From Bacteroidota bacterium (GTDB lineage Bacteria; Bacteroidota; Bacteroidia; Cytophagales; Cyclobacteriaceae), in assembly GCA_027592755.1 (NCBI GenBank), contig JAQCLE010000001.1, positions 1-64,000 of the forward strand: a stretch of 64,000 nt of DNA. Reading direction: 5' to 3'. Position 1 is the stretch's first letter; the number at the start of each line of letters is the position of its first letter. The notes under the pieces were generated by a model. That model searched no databases and was not told where the DNA came from. It saw only the letters and a list, made by a program, of their open reading frames with translations. A program made the translations under genes and the position numbers. Shown here piece by piece: positions 47,440-56,116 of this stretch.

Positions 47440-47748
47440 ATGTACGCAATTGTAGACATAGCAGGGAAGCAATTTAAAGTTGAAAAAGACAAATCAATTT
47501 TTGCTCCCAGACTGGAAGGAGAGGAAGGCTCTTCTATAGATTTCAACGATGTGCTGTTGTTGGATGAAAATGGCAAGGTGAAAATTGGCGATCCAAAAGT
47601 AAAAGGCGCAAAAGTTTCAGGAAAAATTCTTAAACATGTAAAAGGAGATAAAGTAATCGTCTTCAAAAAGAAAAGAAGAAAAGGCTATAAAAAGAAAAAT
47701 GGTCACCGTCAACAATTCACGAAAGTATTAATAGAAGGAATTGCTTAA
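47440..47748 (+). CDS. rplU: Large-subunit ribosomal protein bL21
   Basis: The 102-residue protein opens with MYAIVDIAGKQFKVEKDKSI, the bL21 signature, and includes NDVLLLDENGKVKIGDP and the 23S-binding basic tail KKKRRKGYKKKNGHRQ. Length is standard. It is followed 11 bases later by rpmA, the usual partner, and the pair is closed by a hairpin terminator. Confidence 0.98.
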   Translation: MYAIVDIAGKQFKVEKDKSIFAPRLEGEEGSSIDFNDVLLLDENGKVKIGDPKVKGAKVSGKILKHVKGDKVIVFKKKRRKGYKKKNGHRQQFTKVLIEGIA

Positions 47749-47759
47749 TTATTTAAATC

Positions 47760-48020
47760 ATGGCGCATAAAAAAGGTGCAGGTAGTACGCGAAACGGTAG
47801 AGAATCGGAAAGCAAACGGTTAGGGGTTAAGAAGTATGGTGGACAGCAGGTAATTGCCGGTAATATAATAATACGTCAGCGTGGCACAAAGCATCATCCC
47901 GGCACGAACGTTGGATTAGGTAAGGATCATACATTATTTGCCCTGGCTGATGGCACGGTTGAATTCAAAAAAAGCAGGCAAAATAGATCCTTTGTTTCTG
48001 TTGTTGTACCGACAGAATAA
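47760..48020 (+). CDS. rpmA: Large-subunit ribosomal protein bL27
   Basis: The 86-residue protein begins [20 protein letters not shown], whose N-terminal tail reaches the peptidyl-transferase centre, and continues with [19 protein letters not shown] and [16 protein letters not shown]. It lacks the N-terminal extension that some Firmicutes cleave off. It is co-transcribed with rplU. Confidence 0.98.
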   Translation: MAHKKGAGSTRNGRESESKRLGVKKYGGQQVIAGNIIIRQRGTKHHPGTNVGLGKDHTLFALADGTVEFKKSRQNRSFVSVVVPTE

Positions 48021-48041
48021 TTATAAACACATATAAAATAT

Positions 48042-48076
48042 AAAGGGTGCACTCCGCAAGGAATGCACCCTTTTTT
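48042..48076. terminator. Terminator after rplU-rpmA
   Basis: A 14-base arm (48042-48055, AAAGGGTGCACTCC) pairs with GGAATGCACCCTTT with one mismatch around a GCAA tetraloop and is followed by a T-run. The A-run on the left may let it serve the converging gene at 48098 too. Confidence 0.9.
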
Positions 48077-48097
48077 GTTTATAGAATCTCAACTTTC

Positions 48098-48913
48098 CTA
48101 TTTACCGATTTGAGGCATTTCGAGTTTCTTTCTTTGATACCCATTAGGAGTGCTGAATTTGTCAGCTGCTATTTCTCGTTTGAGTATTTCCATTACCTGA
48201 TTCTCACCACTCAATTTACCATCCACAAAACTTAATGATTTTACAGGTATGCCTTCGCGGAAAGCTGGGTTATCATCGAGATTGGCAGCCATTCCTTGTA
48301 CCGAGGGCCCCATGGGTAACACCCCTACAAATTCCATTATGGTCTGGCTGAAAACCTCACTCATGACCTCGAAGCTTTTAAAATCTTCTCTTGAGACGCC
48401 CATATCTTTATGGGATGCCAAATACATTTCACCCACCTTAGTTTCGTTTTGAATGGCATTGTATTTATCAGTTGACCAGCTCATTACTTTGACTCCAGAG
48501 GATGCTTTCGAAAATGTGGTTTCTGGTTGACTCCCAGCATCTAAATATTTTCCAAGGGATTTTTTAATAAGCTCTTGTTGTTCAGGGGGCATGTTATTTA
48601 AAAATGCCTTGGTCATCTGGAGCATCTGTCTGATTTGAGCAACAAAATTTTTGAGCTCTGATTCGGTGACCTGGTAATATTCTTTTTTTTGGTGATCAAT
48701 AAAAATGAACTCCTTTTTTACGGAATCGAAAATCAAGGAATTATCATCACTCATAAATTTATTTTCAATCAATAGCTTCTCACCCTTAAAATAAAAATTG
48801 GTTTGACCAGCATCATTTTTGTCCTTGTCAAAATTCTTGCTAATCAGGGTTATATCTCCCGCTTGTAAACTGACTGATTGAAGGACTGCTACTAATAATA
48901 TTAATACTCTCAT
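48098..48913 (-). CDS. Exported DUF4412-like protein
   Basis: This 271-residue protein has a signal peptide ending SLQAG. The body runs from an N-terminal strand region (TNFYFKGEKLLIEN, FIDHQKKEYYQVTESELK) through a helical Met/Gln-rich middle (MLQMTKAFLNNMPPEQQELI) to a second strand region. The order resembles DUF4412 proteins, periplasmic relatives of the outer-membrane lipoprotein-sorting fold. The assignment rests on recall of pattern and is moderate. No catalytic residues are apparent. Confidence 0.6.
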   Translation of the reverse strand: MRVLILLVAVLQSVSLQAGDITLISKNFDKDKNDAGQTNFYFKGEKLLIENKFMSDDNSLIFDSVKKEFIFIDHQKKEYYQVTESELKNFVAQIRQMLQMTKAFLNNMPPEQQELIKKSLGKYLDAGSQPETTFSKASSGVKVMSWSTDKYNAIQNETKVGEMYLASHKDMGVSREDFKSFEVMSEVFSQTIMEFVGVLPMGPSVQGMAANLDDNPAFREGIPVKSLSFVDGKLSGENQVMEILKREIAADKFSTPNGYQRKKLEMPQIGK

Positions 48914-48963
48914 TGTTGTTCGTTATTTGTTTAACCCACCGAAGTATACCAAAATCGTTCCAA

Positions 48964-49758
48964 TTATATTCCGACAGGTGAAAAGTCATTAAAAAATGTT
49001 TCGGGGAAGCTATCATGTCGTTGAATCTCGGTTATTTCTCGTTCACCCCGATTTCCGGAAAGCATTACGCCATTAAAATCTTTATATTCCCTCCAGGGCA
49101 TAATAAAATTTGGATCGTCCTGGGTCTCTTGCTTATAATATGCCCATTGTGAGATAAGTTTTGTTTCGGCATCTACCCAGATTTCATAATAGTTTTCTGG
49201 AGTGAATCCAACATCCTTAAACCTCAATGACAGGAGATATGCCTCTCGGCCATCCTGGGTAGTGTCTGAATCGATAAATTGAAGTGTAACGCCTGAGTCC
49301 TTCAGTTTGAAGGGCATACATAGCCAGTATGAATCATTTATCCAGGCCCCTTTAGCCTGCCTCAGGTACTTATTGAGGGAGTCTGGTTGTGTTATTTCTT
49401 CTCCTTTCAACATCACCCGACCTTGATCTGTATTAATATTAATTATTGCTTCCCGGTCTTCTTTTAAATATTTAATACGGACATCACCGGTCCATTTATC
49501 CCAAAAAAGCTTTCTGTTGCCAAAGAAATTCCAACTTATCCCCCGGAGGTTGTCCCAATTTTTTCTTCCACCCATGGCATTCATTACATCATCTGCAATT
49601 TTGATTGCCTCAGGACTTGAATTGGCAACGTCGAAACCTTCGGCCGGGAGATTTTCAACGATTTCAGTGTCTTCCGAGCCTTTTGTTGATTCAGTATTTG
49701 AACTACAGCCTGAAACAGCCACGACAAGTGGCAACATTAGAATAAATAGATTTTTCAT
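48964..49758 (-). CDS. DUF6503-like lipoprotein
   Basis: This 264-residue lipoprotein has lipobox VSGC (Cys18) followed by a Ser/Thr/Glu-rich linker. The domain begins AIKIADDVMNAMGGRKNWDN, which is characteristic of a Bacteroidota family of lipid-binding, LolA-like folds often called DUF6503. Later parts are WLCMPFKLKDSGVTLQF and YYEIWVDAETKLISQWAYY. It probably binds a lipid or cofactor in the periplasm. It is separated from msrP by about 40 bases on the same strand, so they may be co-expressed. Confidence 0.7.
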   Translation of the reverse strand: MKNLFILMLPLVVAVSGCSSNTESTKGSEDTEIVENLPAEGFDVANSSPEAIKIADDVMNAMGGRKNWDNLRGISWNFFGNRKLFWDKWTGDVRIKYLKEDREAIININTDQGRVMLKGEEITQPDSLNKYLRQAKGAWINDSYWLCMPFKLKDSGVTLQFIDSDTTQDGREAYLLSLRFKDVGFTPENYYEIWVDAETKLISQWAYYKQETQDDPNFIMPWREYKDFNGVMLSGNRGEREITEIQRHDSFPETFFNDFSPVGI

Positions 49759-49797
49759 GTTTTTAGAGCGTTTGAATTCGGTAAAGATATTTGATCT

Positions 49798-50775
49798 TTA
49801 TGAATAAAGCTTCCCTACGAATTCGCCATATCCATTGAATTTCAATGTAGGTCTTGGCTCGCCGTCCGGAATCATCCTTTCAATTTTTTGAGACCACCTC
49901 GGATGGGGAACATCAGGATCAATGTTTGATAAGAATGGATATTCATTTGGCGACAGGGTATTCCAGAAGGTTTTAGGCTTTTTATTGGTAAACTCCAATT
50001 TGACAATAGACTTAGTGTTTTTGTAACCATATTTCCAGGGAACAATGAGCCGCATTGGGGCTCCATTTTGTTTGGGGAGTGGTTTTCCATAAATGCCTGT
50101 AGCGATAAATGCGAGCTCATTCATGGCTTCATCAATTCTCAAACCTTCATGATATGGCCAAGGGTACCAGTCCTGGTTTTCAACACCAATCATCTGAGAT
50201 TTATCAACAAAACTTGTCATGCTGATATATTTGGCATTATTCATTGGTCCAAAGAAGTCTATCAGTTTTTTCAATGGAAAGCCAGTCCAGGGAACGGCCA
50301 TCGACCAGCGCTCAACACATCTAAAACGACAAGTCCTTTCTTCCAAACCGAATTCCTTGATCATTTCTTCAAGAAAGTAAATCCCGGTTTTATTTGCCAA
50401 TCCTGAAACTTCAAATCTCCATCCTCTGGTATCAAAAGGGTCGACATATTTGTAGGCGTTGTAGATATTCCTGTCTTTCGGGCTGATGAACTCATAGAAA
50501 TTATTATAATGAGTTGCATCATATTCTTCTGTCATAGGCCGGTCAAGGACATATTTCTCATTTCTAATAGCCGGATAGAACTTATCCATTCCTTGAAATG
50601 TGAAGTTATTATCTTGATTCTTGTTTTTTGAGAAACCTATCATCGGCGATGCCAGCAATGCACCAGTTGCCAATCCTATTTGTTTTAATATGGTACGTCT
50701 GTTATAATAGATTGATTCTTCAGTTGCTTTAACCTGTGTGCCGTTCCACAGATTCTGTTTAATAATGTTTGCCAT
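49798..50775 (-). CDS. msrP: MsrP-type molybdopterin methionine-sulfoxide reductase catalytic subunit
   Basis: MsrP reduces oxidised methionines in periplasmic proteins with a Mo-molybdopterin centre. I start at MANIIKQNLWNG (325 aa); the frame upstream is open but unrelated. A Tat-type sequence appears as RRTILKQIGLATGALLASPM. The cofactor domain shows NNFYEF and CRFRCVERWSMAVPWTGFPL, whose second Cys ligates Mo. GAPMRLIVPWKYGYKNTKSI is the family signature. The usual haem membrane partner msrQ is not adjacent, which is an oddity. Confidence 0.9.
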   Translation of the reverse strand: MANIIKQNLWNGTQVKATEESIYYNRRTILKQIGLATGALLASPMIGFSKNKNQDNNFTFQGMDKFYPAIRNEKYVLDRPMTEEYDATHYNNFYEFISPKDRNIYNAYKYVDPFDTRGWRFEVSGLANKTGIYFLEEMIKEFGLEERTCRFRCVERWSMAVPWTGFPLKKLIDFFGPMNNAKYISMTSFVDKSQMIGVENQDWYPWPYHEGLRIDEAMNELAFIATGIYGKPLPKQNGAPMRLIVPWKYGYKNTKSIVKLEFTNKKPKTFWNTLSPNEYPFLSNIDPDVPHPRWSQKIERMIPDGEPRPTLKFNGYGEFVGKLYS

Positions 50776-50856
50776 TTGAAGGTATTTAAGGTAGAAACTT
50801 AATATTTTATTCCCAGATGTAGTAACTCTAAAACTCCTTAGATGGAGAAATAGTTG

Positions 50857-50891
50857 CTTTGCCAATCATTTGGCACAAATGATTGGCAAAG
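50857..50891. repeat. Perfect 16-bp inverted repeat between msrP and the VTT gene
   Basis: CTTTGCCAATCATTTG (50857-50872) and CAAATGATTGGCAAAG (50876-50891) are perfect complements around a GCA loop. The hairpin has no T-run, so it is not a classic terminator. Its position in the divergent gap suggests an operator or an mRNA hairpin. Confidence 0.9.
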
Positions 50892-50975
50892 ACAACACGC
50901 TGATTTTTAGTGAATGGTAAATCCATTATTTTCGCCGATGGTAAGAGTAATCATTTAGCATCCCATGTTTTGAAA

Positions 50976-51560
50976 ATGGATAAAACGGAACCCTCGAAAG
51001 GTCGTACCAAATTTCTGGTTAGAAATCTATTAAAGGGATTCTTATGGTTGGTCGCCTTAATCGTCTTGTTTGTTTGGGTTAGAAACGAATTGGGAACTGA
51101 TTATTTCACATGGCTAGAACCTGTATATGAAAATTCCTTTGCCATTTACTCCATCTTCTTAGCTTCCGAAGTGCTTATCGGGATTATCCCCCCCGAGCTT
51201 TTCATGATTTGGGCATCCAGGAATGGCGTGATAGTCGATTATATTGGAAATATTATCTTATTGGCTTCTATTTCCTATGCCGCTGGTCTTATTGGCCACT
51301 GGATTGGTAATTATCTAAATACCAGTAAATTCTATAGGCTATTAAAGAGAAATTTTCTTGGTAAGTATGAAAAATACATCAATGATTTTGGAGGATTTAT
51401 AATTGTAGTTGCTGCTCTCACGCCAGTTCCTTTTTCAGGAATAGCAATGCTTATGGGGTCGTTGCACTATCCAGTAAAACGATATCTACTTTTTGCTCTT
51501 TTTCGTTTTTTGAGATTCGGAGTATATGCGGCGATAATCTGGGAAGCCAATTTGTTATGA
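50976..51560 (+). CDS. VTT-domain (DedA/SNARE-associated) membrane protein
   Basis: This inner-membrane protein is related to the DedA/VTT superfamily of lipid scramblase-like proteins. I start at MDKTEPSKGR (194 aa); an ATG at 50910 would add 22 unrelated residues. The VTT core is visible as IGIIPPELFMIWASRNG, YAAGLIGHWIGNYL, LKRNFLGKYEKYINDFGG and AALTPVPFSGIAMLMGSL. The conserved prolines and glycines of the re-entrant loops are present. It ends six bases into the stop of the convergent TAXI-type gene. Confidence 0.82.
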   Translation: MDKTEPSKGRTKFLVRNLLKGFLWLVALIVLFVWVRNELGTDYFTWLEPVYENSFAIYSIFLASEVLIGIIPPELFMIWASRNGVIVDYIGNIILLASISYAAGLIGHWIGNYLNTSKFYRLLKRNFLGKYEKYINDFGGFIIVVAALTPVPFSGIAMLMGSLHYPVKRYLLFALFRFLRFGVYAAIIWEANLL

Positions 51561-52811
51561 CTTTGATTCGGCTAATTGGAGTGCTTTCATTTTCAATTTA
51601 ACTTCAGTCATTGTTTCCTTATTTAATTCCATGTAAATACGGAAGCTCTCATTAGCCGCCAATTCTTCATTGATAAGCATTTCGAATGCCTTATTTTGTT
51701 CATCTTTAATCGATCGGATCATTTTTCGACCATCATCAATACATTTTATAGGAGTATTTTTGATGTCCATCAATCCTTTGTAGAATACATCAACACGGTC
51801 TTTTTTGCGCTGTTGACGCCATTTGGAAAAACTTATTCCACCACCAATAAGTGCGATGAGCATTGAAAATGCCACACCGGCCAATTCAGCATATCGTTCT
51901 AAAAAGCCTGGTTCTTCTCTATCGAGGTAAGCTCTTGAACCTTCATGGAGCGGATAACTTAACCCGGATCTGTCAAAGGATTCTTTAAGGCCGATAAACA
52001 GAACCGGATCAATGGAAACAAATGATTGCTTATTTCTAAGGATTGTCTTTATAAGGTCGTTTACGGTTACCACGGGGAGATCCTGACGGGCAAGCATTAC
52101 CATATCAACCTCCAGGGTAACAATAGGAGTCCTGGTAAACTCGCCATAGGAGCCCTCCGGTATTATGTAAGGGCGCATGCGATGAAACCTCAAGGAAATG
52201 CCCTCAGTTTTGGAACCTTTACCCAGCATGGCTGCATTATCGAATGAGAATAATTTGAATTCGCTGAGATCCTCAAGGGCTTCCTGCATGATCAGTGAGC
52301 TCAAATGGATGACTACATCGCTTTCAGTCATGTCTGATACCAATTCATATTGACCCTCAATAGAATAAAAACTTGCAAGATCCTGAAGGATGAGATTTTC
52401 GACAGAATTGGCATGCTCCAAATAAATTCTCCTATTGCTGATTAAAGTTTTAAAATCAAGGATTTCAGCATCGTCTTCATTGCGATAGAAAATATGCAAG
52501 AATTTAGGATAAGCTATGAAGGCAGTTGACACGTTGCCCTGTGCATATGGTGCGTAATTCTCATGAAGCAGAAAGTCGATTTCCTTTGCTGCCAGTCTTT
52601 CAAGGTTTTCATGTGGCCTTTCTACTTCCAATAGAACAATTTCCACATTGAATTCTTTTTCAAGAATTCCCTTCATAGTATGCATAATTTGCTTATTGGG
52701 ACCTTCATCCTGGTAGGCAAACCTGAATGTTTCCTTGGTTAGATTACATGATGAGAGTAAGCAAATGCATGCTGCAATTGCTAAAATCGAACGAATAAAT
52801 GCATGTCCCAT
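51555..52811 (-). CDS. TAXI-family solute-binding-like protein with membrane anchor and cytosolic tail
   Basis: I start at MGHAFIRSIL (418 aa), where a lipobox (LLSSC, Cys22) appears; upstream in-frame sequence overlaps the neighbouring gene. Residues ~25-300 form a periplasmic binding fold of the TAXI TRAP type (FRFAYQDEGPNKQIMHTM; IDFLLHENYAPYAQGNVSTA; SYGEFTRTPIVTLEVDMVM). A membrane helix follows (~313-333, AFSMLIALIGGGISF) and then a basic ~85-residue cytosolic helix (KWRQQRKKDRVD onward). No DctQ/DctM permease gene is near. A sensor or scaffold role is a guess from that shape. Confidence 0.75.
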   Translation of the reverse strand: MGHAFIRSILAIAACICLLSSCNLTKETFRFAYQDEGPNKQIMHTMKGILEKEFNVEIVLLEVERPHENLERLAAKEIDFLLHENYAPYAQGNVSTAFIAYPKFLHIFYRNEDDAEILDFKTLISNRRIYLEHANSVENLILQDLASFYSIEGQYELVSDMTESDVVIHLSSLIMQEALEDLSEFKLFSFDNAAMLGKGSKTEGISLRFHRMRPYIIPEGSYGEFTRTPIVTLEVDMVMLARQDLPVVTVNDLIKTILRNKQSFVSIDPVLFIGLKESFDRSGLSYPLHEGSRAYLDREEPGFLERYAELAGVAFSMLIALIGGGISFSKWRQQRKKDRVDVFYKGLMDIKNTPIKCIDDGRKMIRSIKDEQNKAFEMLINEELAANESFRIYMELNKETMTEVKLKMKALQLAESKS

Positions 52812-52833
52812 CTCCCAAATTACGATAGTTGGA

Positions 52834-53430
52834 TTAACTCGTTGCCCAGGCTTTTCCACCCAAGTCCTCAAGTGGCACACAACCGTCATAATTACCCGGT
52901 ATGTCAAGGAATTGTAATTCTTGAGTGGCACCTATTTCGGAGGTACAATAACCTGTTATCGTTAGTTCTTTAGCCATTCTGAAGAACGATGGCTTACCGT
53001 TGGCAATCGAATTATTTTCATTCTCAACAGCTTCTTCAGTAGCTTTGGTATTCAGGGGATTGAGTAGCTCATATTGTTGTTCCTCAGTTAATTTTGTAAA
53101 AGACTTTTTAAATTTTTCCTGGCTAGATTGTTCTAAGTCATTTAAACCTGCCATGAATATATCTCTCGCATCAGCCTTATAGACCATTTTTACCATGCTT
53201 TCAATAAATTGGGGAACTCCTACTGCTTTTGCACCCGGAGTTTCTGTGGTTGGAATTATCCGTTCACAGACATCCTCAATCATCATCGCCTGTCCAGGGC
53301 TAAACAAAGTAGGTTGCCATTCAAGTGATCGACTTGGAGTACACCCCTTCATTATCACCGCCAATGTTGGGGCCGATATCATCCCACCCAATGCCAGGCT
53401 TGTTCTTCTTATCGCTTCTCTTCGATCCAT
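52834..53430 (-). CDS. Gluconate 2-dehydrogenase subunit-3-like protein
   Basis: This 198-residue partner of GMC oxidoreductases has a Tat-type leader (MDRREAIRRTSLALGG) and a Cys at 29 (IMKGC), so it may be a Tat lipoprotein. The domain includes MMIEDVCERIIPTTETPGA, VPQFIESMV and FRMAKELTITGYCTSEIG. It is thought to be needed for export or stability of the flavin subunit. It lies six bases after the GMC gene on the same strand. Confidence 0.9.
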   Translation of the reverse strand: MDRREAIRRTSLALGGMISAPTLAVIMKGCTPSRSLEWQPTLFSPGQAMMIEDVCERIIPTTETPGAKAVGVPQFIESMVKMVYKADARDIFMAGLNDLEQSSQEKFKKSFTKLTEEQQYELLNPLNTKATEEAVENENNSIANGKPSFFRMAKELTITGYCTSEIGATQELQFLDIPGNYDGCVPLEDLGGKAWATS

Positions 53431-53436
53431 TTCTAT

Positions 53437-55140
53437 TTAATTAAGGTTACCACGATTAATTTCTTTAACTGCATGATCTGCTGCCCTGGCTGTAAAAGCC
53501 ATATAACCTAAAGAGGGGTTCTGACAAGCTGAAGATGCCATGAACGCACCATCCGTTACGAAAACATTCTTAACAGCATGAATTTGGTTATTCCCATTCA
53601 AAACTGAAGTTTTTGGATCTCTTCCCATTCGTGCTGTACCCATTTCATGGATACCAATTCCGGGATGGGAACCGCGATCATACATGGTGACATTTTTCAA
53701 TCCGGCGGCATCCAACATTTCCGCTGCTGCAATTTGCATGTCCTTACGCATTGCCAATTCGTTTTCCTTCAGTTCAGCATCAAAGGTCAATGTTGGTAAG
53801 CCGTATTTGTCCCTTATTTGAGTATTTAAGGTTACTCTATTATCAGGGTTTGGAAGTGTTTCACCGAATCCACCAATACCAAAACGCCAAATACCTGGAT
53901 GAGCCATCAGTTCTTTCAGTTCTTTTCCAATGCTAAATTCCTTGATAGCCCTGGTCCAATCATCACGACTTCCCCTGCCTTGATAACCGTATCCACGGAT
54001 AAAATCCTTTCTCTTTTCTTTCATATTCCTGAAACGGGGAATATATATGCCATTAGGTCTTCTTCCAGAATAATATTGATCATCAAACATATCAGAATCT
54101 CCAGTGGCACCTGCTCCAAGGTGATGATCCATGATATTCCTGCCCAGCTGATCACTATCGTTACCCATTCCAGTTGGAAAGCGATCTGAGAGCGATTGCA
54201 TCAATATTTGGGTTGAGGCCATCGAAGAGGCACAGAGAAAGACAACCTTGCTCGTGAATTCGATCGTTTCATTTGTTTCAGAGTCTAAAATTCTCACGCC
54301 AGAAGCTCTTTTTGCATCAGCATCGTATATGACTTCAGTAACAATAGAATTCGGCCTTAGCGTCATATTACCAGTGGCTTCGGCTGCAGGTAATGTTGAA
54401 GAATTACTACTGAAATAACCGCCAAAAGGGCACCCTCTGATGCATTTATTCCTGAATTGGCATTTGCCCCGACCATTATGGGGTTGTGTTAAATTCGCTG
54501 AGCGCCCTATGGTCATTATTCGATCATTGAAATTCTCTTCTATTTTTTGCTTGACATGTTTTTCGATGCAATTAAACTCCATTGGAGGAAGAAACTTACC
54601 ATCTGGTAGCTGGGGCAATCCTTCTGCTCTTCCATTAACACCAATGAATGATTCTACATAATCATACCAGGGGGCAATATCCTTATACCTAAGTGGCCAG
54701 TCTGCCCCTGTTCCATCTTTGGCATTCGCTTCCAAATCTATTTCACTCAAACGATAGCTTTGCCTTCCCCACGTTAGAGATCTACCCCCCACATGATATC
54801 CTCTCATCCAATCAAAACGCTTTGTTTCAGAGTAGGGATGTTCGGTGTCTTTTACCCACCAATGTTTGGTGGACTCTCTTACCGTATAACCGGTTCGATT
54901 CTGTTTTTCATAATCTTTGATTTCATCTGCCGGGAGATGGTCATTATTGGGTAATTCCCAGGGCTTCTTATGCATTGTTGGGTAATCAACCACATGCTTT
55001 ACATCACGCCCCCTTTCCAAGACTAAAGTGTTTAACCCTTTCTCACAGAGTTCTTTGGCTGCCCAACCTCCACTGATGCCAGTTCCCACAACTATTGCAT
55101 CGTAGGTATTTTGCTTTTTTGCTTTCAAATTCAGATTCAT
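53437..55140 (-). CDS. GMC-family FAD oxidoreductase
   Basis: The 567-residue flavoprotein oxidises an alcohol or sugar. An FAD motif opens it (YDAIVVGTGISGGWAAKELC). GGRSLTWGRQSYRLS binds flavin, and CQFRNKCIRGCPFGGYF carries a cluster of cysteines usual in the gluconate-dehydrogenase-like group. Catalytic histidine and asparagine lie in GIHEMGTARMG and SACQNPSLGYMAF. It lacks its own leader, consistent with piggy-back export on the Tat-type small subunit downstream. The substrate is unknown. A cytochrome subunit is not present in the window. Confidence 0.92.
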   Translation of the reverse strand: MNLNLKAKKQNTYDAIVVGTGISGGWAAKELCEKGLNTLVLERGRDVKHVVDYPTMHKKPWELPNNDHLPADEIKDYEKQNRTGYTVRESTKHWWVKDTEHPYSETKRFDWMRGYHVGGRSLTWGRQSYRLSEIDLEANAKDGTGADWPLRYKDIAPWYDYVESFIGVNGRAEGLPQLPDGKFLPPMEFNCIEKHVKQKIEENFNDRIMTIGRSANLTQPHNGRGKCQFRNKCIRGCPFGGYFSSNSSTLPAAEATGNMTLRPNSIVTEVIYDADAKRASGVRILDSETNETIEFTSKVVFLCASSMASTQILMQSLSDRFPTGMGNDSDQLGRNIMDHHLGAGATGDSDMFDDQYYSGRRPNGIYIPRFRNMKEKRKDFIRGYGYQGRGSRDDWTRAIKEFSIGKELKELMAHPGIWRFGIGGFGETLPNPDNRVTLNTQIRDKYGLPTLTFDAELKENELAMRKDMQIAAAEMLDAAGLKNVTMYDRGSHPGIGIHEMGTARMGRDPKTSVLNGNNQIHAVKNVFVTDGAFMASSACQNPSLGYMAFTARAADHAVKEINRGNLN

Positions 55141-55229
55141 CGCACGCGACTGGTTATTTGAATGATAGTTCTCAAACGAATTTGAAATTTAAGTCATAAA
55201 CTGTTTATATCAAGAACATTTATGTTGGA

Positions 55230-56111
55230 ATGATTAAATTGAAATTTGAATTATTACCTGGCAGCGTTATGAAGTGGAGTGTTATAATGATCTTATTACT
55301 GACCATGATAACAATTATGGTGGCGCAACCGCCAAGTGATATCTATTTATTTGATATAGACATCGACAAGGGTAAAATTTCTAATCCCATAAACGTCACT
55401 AAAAGGAAAAATGGATATGATAATCAACCTTATTTGAGTCGCGATGGGCAAAGATTGTATTTCACAAGATCTTTAAGCGGCCAGACTGATATTTATTATT
55501 ATGATTTAAAAATCGAGGTAATTCGGGAGTTTAGTTTTTCCCCCATAAGTGAATATTACGCAAAAGAAACTCGAGATGGGAAATTTATCTCTTTTGTTCT
55601 TGTTGGAGAGGCCTCTCAGGAATTATGGAAGATGCCACGAGAAGGAGGTGAACCAATAGCCATTGATGGCATCTCAAAAGTTGAGAATTATTCCTGGATT
55701 GATGATAATCAAATAGCAGTAATTGAAGTTGGTGAGCCTAACTTATTGAAAGTTGTGAACTTCTTGATGGGCAACTCCAAGACTATCTCTTCGAATGTTG
55801 GGAGAGGGCTACAAACATCAGGTGGTTTCCTATTTTTCGTTCAAAAGGAATCAGGAAGCGCATGGTGGATAAAGAGATATGATCCGATCACGGGCTATTC
55901 GATTAATGTTTTACCGGCTATTGAGAATCGGGAGGACTTCTTTGTCACCGCTTCAGGTATGATTCTGATGACTGATGGTCGTACTATATTTTATGAGAGG
56001 AAAGGGAAATGGAGAAATCTTGTTGAGATTGAAATGTCGGATTTTTATGATTTTGATCGAATTTTGTTGTCAGAGGATGAAAAGAAATTGGTAATAGCCA
56101 CAAAGAATTAG
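55230..56111 (+). CDS. Exported TolB-like beta-propeller protein
   Basis: This 293-residue protein has an N-terminal hydrophobic helix (from about residue 14, MKWSVIMILLLTMITI) acting as a signal or anchor. WD40/PD40-like repeats follow: YDNQPYLSRDGQRLYFTRS, YYAKETRDGKFISFVLV, WKMPREGGEPIAIDG. The start could be the second Met (residue 14, at 55269), which gives a cleaner signal peptide. The role is unknown. It converges on ispE, with five bases between stops. Confidence 0.7.
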   Translation: MIKLKFELLPGSVMKWSVIMILLLTMITIMVAQPPSDIYLFDIDIDKGKISNPINVTKRKNGYDNQPYLSRDGQRLYFTRSLSGQTDIYYYDLKIEVIREFSFSPISEYYAKETRDGKFISFVLVGEASQELWKMPREGGEPIAIDGISKVENYSWIDDNQIAVIEVGEPNLLKVVNFLMGNSKTISSNVGRGLQTSGGFLFFVQKESGSAWWIKRYDPITGYSINVLPAIENREDFFVTASGMILMTDGRTIFYERKGKWRNLVEIEMSDFYDFDRILLSEDEKKLVIATKN

Positions 56112-56116
56112 TCAAA

